From: an uncultured Oscillospiraceae bacterium
GTDB lineage: Bacteria; Bacillota; Clostridia; Oscillospirales; Oscillospiraceae
Direction: 5' to 3'
Length of the DNA stretch: 17,392 nucleotides
Assembly: GCA_947630345.1 (NCBI GenBank)
Contig: CANRHF010000019.1
Coordinates: 1 to 17,392 of the forward strand
Part shown: one piece after another, positions 13,265 to 17,392 of the stretch
How the letters are laid out: each line of letters begins with the position of its first letter
Numbering within the stretch: the stretch's first letter is position 1
Made by a program: the position numbers and the translations under genes
The notes under the pieces: model-generated
Told to the model about the DNA's origin: nothing
What the model saw: only the letters and a program-made list of their open reading frames with translations
Database searches by the model: none

Positions 13265-13275
13265 AGTGGGTCAAA

Positions 13276-14208
13276 TTATTCCTGGATACTGTTCTTGGCG
13301 GCCTGCCGGGCCCGACGCAGCTGCTCCCGGACGGAGACCACTTCGGCCGCGTACCCCCGCTGGGTGAGCCAGTCCTCCACCCGCTCCCAGGCCTCGGCTT
13401 CCCGGTCGTAGCGCCCCTGCGCCCGCCAGCAGTAGGCCATGGAGTACAGCGCATCCAGGCATTCCGGGTCCAGCTCCAATGCCTGCTGCCAATGCCGGAA
13501 CGCCTCCTCGTACCGGCAAAGCTCCTTGCAGGAATCTCCGGCGTAGATGTGAATCAGGCTCTCCGGCGCGCCGGCGTCCGCCGCCGCAGGGAAGGCCTCC
13601 AGCACAGCTTCATATTTCCCGGCGTTGTACAGGGCGGCCAGCAGCGCCAGATGGTTCTCCGGGTCTTGGGGATCCGCTTCCAGGGCTGCCCGGGCCTCCT
13701 CCAGGTCCTGGCCGCTCAGGCCGATCTGGGAACGCAGGTAGCTGCGTTGGAGCCGGGTCCGCTGGGTCACGATGTCCCGCTCCGGGCTGGACAGGATTTT
13801 ATCGTACTGCGCCAGGGCCCGGTCCCGGCAGTAGTACATGTGGTACTCGTACAGCACCCCGTAGGACCGCTCATCGTCCCGGGTGAAGCTGCCGCTGGCG
13901 AAGAGCTTCCGAAATTCCGCGTCGGCGCGGATAAAATCGTCCTGGTCCCGGCTGGCCTCGTACACCGCCAGGAGCCGCTGGGCGTCATTGTCGTACACCG
14001 CCCGCTCCGGGGAAAACAGCTCGTCAATGGTGACGCCGAAAAACGCCGCGATTTTGGGCAGCGTCATGGTGTCCGGCAGGGTGACGCTTTTTTCCCATTT
14101 GCTCACCGCCTGGAAGGTGACATTCAACGCCTGGGCGACTTGCTCCTGGGTAAGGCCCTTCGCGTCCCGAAGCCGTTTGATGTTGCGTCCGATATTGGTT
14201 TGTTCCAT
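13276..14208 (-). CDS. XRE-family HTH regulator with TPR repeats
   Basis: A 310-residue protein. Residues 6-65 form a Cro/C1-type helix-turn-helix (TQEQVAQALNVTFQAVSKWE at 20-39, ending in FFGVTIDELF). From about 75 on it is helical with recognisable tetratricopeptide repeats, clearest at about 217-250 (AGDSCKELCRYEEAFRHWQQALELDP) and 251-284 (DALYSMAYCWRAQGRYDREAEAWERV). No membrane segment is present. It is likely a cytosolic transcription regulator whose TPR part senses a protein or peptide partner. The layout resembles RRNPP regulators, but no peptide gene is seen nearby. ATG 14208 follows AAAGGA by 10 bases, and the gene has its own promoter and shares the convergent terminator. Targets are unknown; autoregulation is a guess. 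Confidence 0.85.
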   Translation of the reverse strand: MEQTNIGRNIKRLRDAKGLTQEQVAQALNVTFQAVSKWEKSVTLPDTMTLPKIAAFFGVTIDELFSPERAVYDNDAQRLLAVYEASRDQDDFIRADAEFRKLFASGSFTRDDERSYGVLYEYHMYYCRDRALAQYDKILSSPERDIVTQRTRLQRSYLRSQIGLSGQDLEEARAALEADPQDPENHLALLAALYNAGKYEAVLEAFPAAADAGAPESLIHIYAGDSCKELCRYEEAFRHWQQALELDPECLDALYSMAYCWRAQGRYDREAEAWERVEDWLTQRGYAAEVVSVREQLRRARQAAKNSIQE

Positions 14209-14240
14209 TTTTGCTCAATCCTTTCGGTTTTGATGGCATT

Positions 14241-14268
14241 ATTATAGCGTATTTTTAAGAAGAAGCAA
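14241..14268 (-). promoter_or_regulatory. Promoter of the XRE-TPR regulator
   Basis: Minus strand TTGCTT (14268-14263), 16-base spacer, consensus TATAAT (14246-14241), with an AT-rich spacer. The -10 is perfect and the -35 keeps TTG. Start near 14234, about 26 bases before the ATG. Confidence 0.65.
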
Positions 14269-14325
14269 TCACTTATCAGGCGAAGAAGATTCGTCTGTCG
14301 GTTGAATCCGCTTTGTTGTCAGCGC

Positions 14326-14362
14326 AAAGAACGGGCGAAAAGCGTCTGCTTTTCGCCCGTTC
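14326..14362 (-). terminator. Intrinsic terminator after the U32 gene
   Basis: A perfect 15-bp stem, GAACGGGCGAAAAGC (14329-14343) with GCTTTTCGCCCGTTC (14348-14362), around a 4-base loop. On the minus strand it is followed only by TTT, so the U-tract is weak. It lies 18 bases beyond the U32 stop (14380), and its direction is inferred from that. Confidence 0.7.
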
Positions 14363-14379
14363 CGTCTCAAAGGGATCCT

Positions 14380-15597
14380 TTATTTTGCCGACAGGTCCAC
14401 GCACCGGCGGAGGATGGTGTATTCCGGCACCTGCCGGGGCAGCCGGATGTAAAATTTGCTCTGGGGATTGCGGGGCGTGTCCAGGGGGGCGCCCTCCTGG
14501 TCGGCCATGCCCTCCGCCGTCAGGGGGAAGGGCCGCAGGTCCGGGCCCACCGCCTCCAGGGCGTCGCCCCGGGTGAACTTGTTCCGCAGACTGCACAGGG
14601 CTAGGCCTGTTTCGTCGCACCGCTCCACAATGGCCGCTACCTGCCACTCCCGGAGATACCGGGCGCTCTGGGTGTACTGTCCCGGGGGACCAAAGTAGAA
14701 CCCGGTGGAGTAGACCCGGTGGGAAATATGCTCCACCTCATCCCGCCACACCGGATCCAGGGACTGCCCCGCCGCCGCCGCGTCGATGCCGTGGCGGTAG
14801 GCCCCGGTGACCACGGCGGTGTAGTAGGCGGATTTGGCCCGGCCCTCCAGCTTGACGCAGTCCACCCCCGCCGCCATCAGCTCCGGCAGATGGTCGATCA
14901 TGCACATGTCCCGGGAATTTAAGATGTAGGCACCCTGCTCGTCCTCATAGACGGGGAAATACTCTCCCGGCCGCTTTTCCTCCATCAGGGCGTATTGATA
15001 GCGGCAGGGCTGGGCGCACTGGCCCCGGTTGGCGTCCCTGCCGGTCATGTAGTTGCTCAGCACACACCGGCCCGAATAACTGACGCACATGGCCCCGTGG
15101 GCGAAGGTCTCGATTTCCAATTCCTTTGGGGTTTTGGCCCGAATTTCGGCGATCTCCGCCAGGCTCAGCTCCCGGGCCAGCACCACCCGGGCCGCGCCCA
15201 GGTCAAACCAGGCCCGAGCAGTCTGGAAGTTTGCTACCGACTGCTGGGTTGAGACGTGGCGGGCGCATTTGGGGGCGTATTTTTTCGCCAAGGTGAAGGC
15301 GCCCAGATCCGCCAGGATCAGGGCGTCCGCGCCGGCGTCCTGCAAAAACGCCAGATATTCGGAAAGCCCTTCCGCCTCGCTGTTGCGGGGCATGGTGTTC
15401 ACGGTGACATGGACCTTCACCCCTCGGCTGTGGGCAAAGGCGATGGCCTGGGGCAGCTCCTCCGCCGGGAAGTTCCCGGCGAAGGCCCGCATCCCGAATT
15501 GGGTCCCCGCCAAATAGACAGCGTCCGCCCCATAGCGCACCGCCATGTTCAGCCGCTCGGCGTCCCCGGCGGGACTCAATAGCTCCAGCTTCCCCAT
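14380..15597 (-). CDS. U32-family protein, TrhP-like tRNA U34 hydroxylase (peptidase U32 fold)
   Basis: A 405-residue protein with the U32 signature ETFAHGAMCVSYSGRC at 163-178. It begins KLELLSPAGDAERLNMAVRYGADAVYL, the standard TIM-barrel start. C171, C178, C194 and C198 (plus C232) are candidate iron-sulfur ligands, as in other U32 proteins. Although called peptidases, members of this length (YegQ/TrhP, Bacillus YrrN/YrrO) carry out prephenate-dependent hydroxylation of U34 in tRNA. I infer that role from length and context: in Bacillus, mltG (yrrL), trmR and two U32 genes are neighbours, and here the gene follows mltG with one base between. A collagenase-type U32 protease is less likely. 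ATG 15597 is the natural start; its ribosome binding site is weak, consistent with coupling to mltG. Confidence 0.88.
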   Translation of the reverse strand: MGKLELLSPAGDAERLNMAVRYGADAVYLAGTQFGMRAFAGNFPAEELPQAIAFAHSRGVKVHVTVNTMPRNSEAEGLSEYLAFLQDAGADALILADLGAFTLAKKYAPKCARHVSTQQSVANFQTARAWFDLGAARVVLARELSLAEIAEIRAKTPKELEIETFAHGAMCVSYSGRCVLSNYMTGRDANRGQCAQPCRYQYALMEEKRPGEYFPVYEDEQGAYILNSRDMCMIDHLPELMAAGVDCVKLEGRAKSAYYTAVVTGAYRHGIDAAAAGQSLDPVWRDEVEHISHRVYSTGFYFGPPGQYTQSARYLREWQVAAIVERCDETGLALCSLRNKFTRGDALEAVGPDLRPFPLTAEGMADQEGAPLDTPRNPQSKFYIRLPRQVPEYTILRRCVDLSAK

Positions 15598-15598
15598 C

Positions 15599-17155
15599 TC
15601 AGTCTTCCAGGGAATCCAGGAACGCCTGATGCTCCGAGGCGGTCTCGGAGAAGTGGTGCCGCTGGGCGTCGGGATCGTAGGCGTAGTAATAGTAATCCGT
15701 TTCCTGCGGCGTCATGGCGGCGTTCAGGCTGGACTGACCCGGATTGCAGATGGGTCCGGGGATCAGGCCCTCGCGGGTGTAGGTGTTGTAGGGGGAATCC
15801 ATGGCCAGATCCTCCTGGGTCAGCTCCTCCACCTCTCGACCCTGGAGCATCAAAGCATAGTACAGCGACGCGTCGATGTTCAGCGTGGGGTAGCTTTCCG
15901 GATGGGTCAGCCGGTTGTAGATCACCGAGGAGATGGTGTAGCTCTCGTCCACCCCTGCGGTCTCCCGCTCGATCAGGGAGGCGATGATGGTGATCTCCCG
16001 GATGGTCAGCCTGTGGGCCTCCACATATTCCTCGCTCATTCCCGCGTCCAGCAGCCGCTGGGCGTAGGTCTCCTGAATTTCCGCCAGGCGCTCCTTCATC
16101 AGATCGGTAAACCGGGCGTCATAGTCGTCCAGCATTTTTTTCAGCACCCGGCCGGGTTCGTCATCGGTGTAGAATTGGTAGGTGTCCGGGTACAGATAGC
16201 CCTCCAGGCAGTATTTGTCGCCCCGTTCCACCCCTTCCAGGAACCAGTAGCCCTCCATGCCGCCGGAGCCGGCGTAGTCGCCCAGATCACCTGTGGCGGC
16301 GTACTGCTCCAGCTGCTCTACAGTGCAGACGTTCTCCGATTCCAGCAGGGCGAAGATCTGATGGCAGTTGTAGCCCTCGGGGATGACGACCTCTACCACC
16401 TGGCGGGTTTCCGCCTCCTCGGCCATGAAGTCAATAAGCGCGTTGTAGTCATACCGGGTGTTCAGAGTGAAGGTGCCGGAGGCAATATCCTGCCGGGCGT
16501 CGGTGAAATCGGCGTAGAACTGAAACAGCTGGGGATAGCGGATCAGCCCCGCCTTTTGGAGCTTTTCCGCGATGGCGGGAATGTCGTCGGTGTCCTGAAT
16601 CGTGACCTGCACCTCCCGGTCCCCCCGGCCAAAGGCCAGCACGTCGGCGGCGCACACCCAGATGGTCCGGCCCAGGGCAACACCGATGGCCAGGGCAATG
16701 GCCAGCCATACCGCGGTGGCCAGGATGTGGGGAATGCCCAGCAGGCCGTACCCCGGCTTGTGGCCGGGACGGCGCTTGGCGGGCGGGGATTTCCGCCGAC
16801 GGGACGGCTCCCTGGAGGGCTTCTGGGGAGGCGCGGGCTCGTCGTCGAACACCGCGGCTAGGCCGCCGCCGTCGCCAAAGGTATCCCGGTACTCCTCGTC
16901 CCGAAAGGGTTCCCCGGTTTCCGGGTAATCCGGCTCCACGGGTTCCTCCGGTTCCTCCCGCCGAACTTCCTCTTCGGCCTCCATTTCCTCGGACACTTCC
17001 CGGATGATCTGCTCCAGCTCCATGTCCTCCGGATTCGTCAGCCCGGCGGCGAAAACTGCCTGCTCATCCGGGCCGATCTCCTCCCCCATCTCCGAGGGTT
17101 CCAGAAAATCGTCCAGCCAGTGGTTTTCCTGGTTGGGATCATTGGGTCTTTCCAT
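15599..17155 (-). CDS. mltG: MltG: membrane endolytic murein transglycosylase (YceG/LytG-like)
   Basis: A 518-residue membrane protein that cuts nascent glycan strands and so sets their length. Residues 1-117 are a strongly acidic cytoplasmic region, 118-133 a basic patch (SRRRK, AKRRPGHK), about 135-162 one membrane helix, and 180-518 the extracellular YceG domain with an N-terminal LysM-like part. The catalytic region is ASLIERETAG (392-401), with E396 as the general acid. YPDTY (322-326), YNTYTREGLIPGPICNPG (456-473) and SSLNAAMTP are also diagnostic. ATG 17155 is chosen because AGGAGG lies 7 bases upstream; a start at 17215 would lie inside the DJ-1 gene and add 20 unrelated residues. It sits between the DJ-1-like gene (13 bases) and the U32 gene (1 base). 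The long acidic tail recalls streptococcal MltG rather than E. coli. Confidence 0.95.
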   Translation of the reverse strand: MERPNDPNQENHWLDDFLEPSEMGEEIGPDEQAVFAAGLTNPEDMELEQIIREVSEEMEAEEEVRREEPEEPVEPDYPETGEPFRDEEYRDTFGDGGGLAAVFDDEPAPPQKPSREPSRRRKSPPAKRRPGHKPGYGLLGIPHILATAVWLAIALAIGVALGRTIWVCAADVLAFGRGDREVQVTIQDTDDIPAIAEKLQKAGLIRYPQLFQFYADFTDARQDIASGTFTLNTRYDYNALIDFMAEEAETRQVVEVVIPEGYNCHQIFALLESENVCTVEQLEQYAATGDLGDYAGSGGMEGYWFLEGVERGDKYCLEGYLYPDTYQFYTDDEPGRVLKKMLDDYDARFTDLMKERLAEIQETYAQRLLDAGMSEEYVEAHRLTIREITIIASLIERETAGVDESYTISSVIYNRLTHPESYPTLNIDASLYYALMLQGREVEELTQEDLAMDSPYNTYTREGLIPGPICNPGQSSLNAAMTPQETDYYYYAYDPDAQRHHFSETASEHQAFLDSLED

Positions 17156-17161
17156 GGTGAT

Positions 17162-17168
17162 TCCTCCT
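17162..17168 (-). promoter_or_regulatory. Ribosome binding site fixing the mltG start
   Basis: Minus-strand GAAGGAGG-type site, with GGAGG 7 bases before ATG 17155, between the DJ-1 stop (17169) and mltG. It excludes the upstream in-frame start at 17215. Confidence 0.75.
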
Positions 17169-17392
17169 TCAGCGCAGGACGATCTGCCGCGCCACGGCCT
17201 GGGCCGCCGCTTCACCCTTCAGCGCCGCTACCAGCGCCAGCCCAAAGGGCACGGCGCACCCGGCGGAGGCGGCGGTGATCAGCCTCCCGTCCCGGACGCA
17301 GGCGGCGCCGGGATCGATTAGGGCCGCGCCCATCTGATCCTCAAAGCCGGGATAGCACACGGCCCGCTTTCCCTCGGTGATACCCAAGCTTG
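17169..17392 (-). CDS. DJ-1/PfpI-family protein (N-terminus outside window)
   Basis: The last 74 residues or so of a DJ-1/ThiJ/PfpI-family protein, entering from the right edge. Diagnostic pieces are GKRAVCYPGFED, then DGRLITAASAGCAVPFGLALVAALKG and the final helix. This matches the end of about 185-residue YajL/DJ-1 proteins, where GxxxCYPGFE and ITxxxPG(T/A)A are conserved; here the proline of the latter is replaced (ASAGCAVPF). The catalytic cysteine and glutamate lie in the missing N-terminal part. Family members act on oxidised or glycated molecules, or are chaperones; I cannot assign one. The apparent TTG start at 17387 is not real, since the frame stays open to the edge and the family extends further. 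It probably heads, or is in, the mltG-U32 unit. Confidence 0.85.
   Translation of the reverse strand, partial: SLGITEGKRAVCYPGFEDQMGAALIDPGAACVRDGRLITAASAGCAVPFGLALVAALKGEAAAQAVARQIVLR

Noticed and set aside
14329..14362. 15-bp inverted repeat considered as a mobile-element end or operator
   Set aside because: Single copy in the window, placed just after a stop codon with a following T run, so a terminator is the simplest reading.
14209..14379. Search for a small pheromone-like peptide gene beside the HTH-TPR regulator
   Set aside because: The interval is filled by the regulator's promoter and the U32 terminator; short frames there lack a signal-peptide pattern.
15545..16861. 438-residue plus-strand open frame opposite mltG
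   Set aside because: Antisense shadow in GC-rich DNA; mltG motifs on the minus strand are unambiguous.
17156..17215. Longer MltG from 17215
   Set aside because: It would read through the end of the DJ-1 gene; the strong site before ATG 17155 decides the start.
17386..17391. AAGCTT (HindIII) at the right edge as a cloning junction
   Set aside because: The DJ-1 reading frame continues in register through it, and a single site proves nothing.
1..17392. CRISPR arrays, tRNAs, rRNAs, insertion sequences, attachment sites
   Set aside because: No repeated spacer structure, cloverleaf with CCA or TpsiC loop, transposase or integrase motif was found on either strand by reading.

Overview
The window is about 17.4 kb of dense, GC-rich (roughly 60-65% by eye) bacterial chromosome with short intergenic gaps, strong AGGAGG-type ribosome binding sites, sigma-A-like promoters and classic intrinsic terminators. 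Gene content points to Bacillota, class Clostridia. The main clues are an ispH-rpsA gene fusion, a dnaG-rpoD operon, a zinc-type L31, an mltG/U32 pair resembling the Bacillus yrrL-yrrO neighbourhood, and an M29 aminopeptidase. The GC content suggests a gut Oscillospiraceae-type lineage (inference). I see no tRNA, rRNA, CRISPR, insertion sequence or phage gene.

Layout. (1) Positions 1-1416, minus: a homocysteine S-methyltransferase-like gene coupled to birA, which runs off the left edge. A back-to-back promoter pair at 1441-1504 separates it from (2) an M29 aminopeptidase (plus). (3) rpmE with its own promoter and terminator. (4) A tightly coupled run hflX - yigZ-like - dgt (3143-6055). (5) A macromolecular-synthesis operon at 6138-12369: dnaG - rpoD-like - sigma-like paralogue - cmk - ispH::rpsA. 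Junctions are ATGA, GTGA or ATGA overlaps, except a 16-base gap before cmk. It is preceded by an extended -10 promoter embedded in a near-perfect palindrome and closed by a strong terminator. (6) A small Dabb-domain gene overlapping a P-loop kinase-like gene. (7) A bidirectional terminator at 13228-13264. (8) Minus-strand genes to the right edge: an XRE-HTH/TPR regulator with its own promoter, then (in transcription order from the right) a DJ-1/PfpI gene (partial), mltG, and a U32 protein of the TrhP type.

The most unusual part is the sigma pair at 7874-9747. The first gene is a short sigma-70 protein that begins at region 1.2, so it has no region 1.1. The gene overlapping its stop codon encodes a second sigma-like protein. 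It has a region 1.1-like N-terminus and an intact core-binding DLIQEG motif, but the residues that read the -10 and -35 elements are replaced. I suggest it is a core-binding sigma-like regulator or partner rather than a normal sigma factor. The ispH::rpsA fusion also carries an internal Shine-Dalgarno plus ATG at the domain junction and a promoter-like element in an AT-rich coding patch, so a free S1 protein may be made from the same gene.
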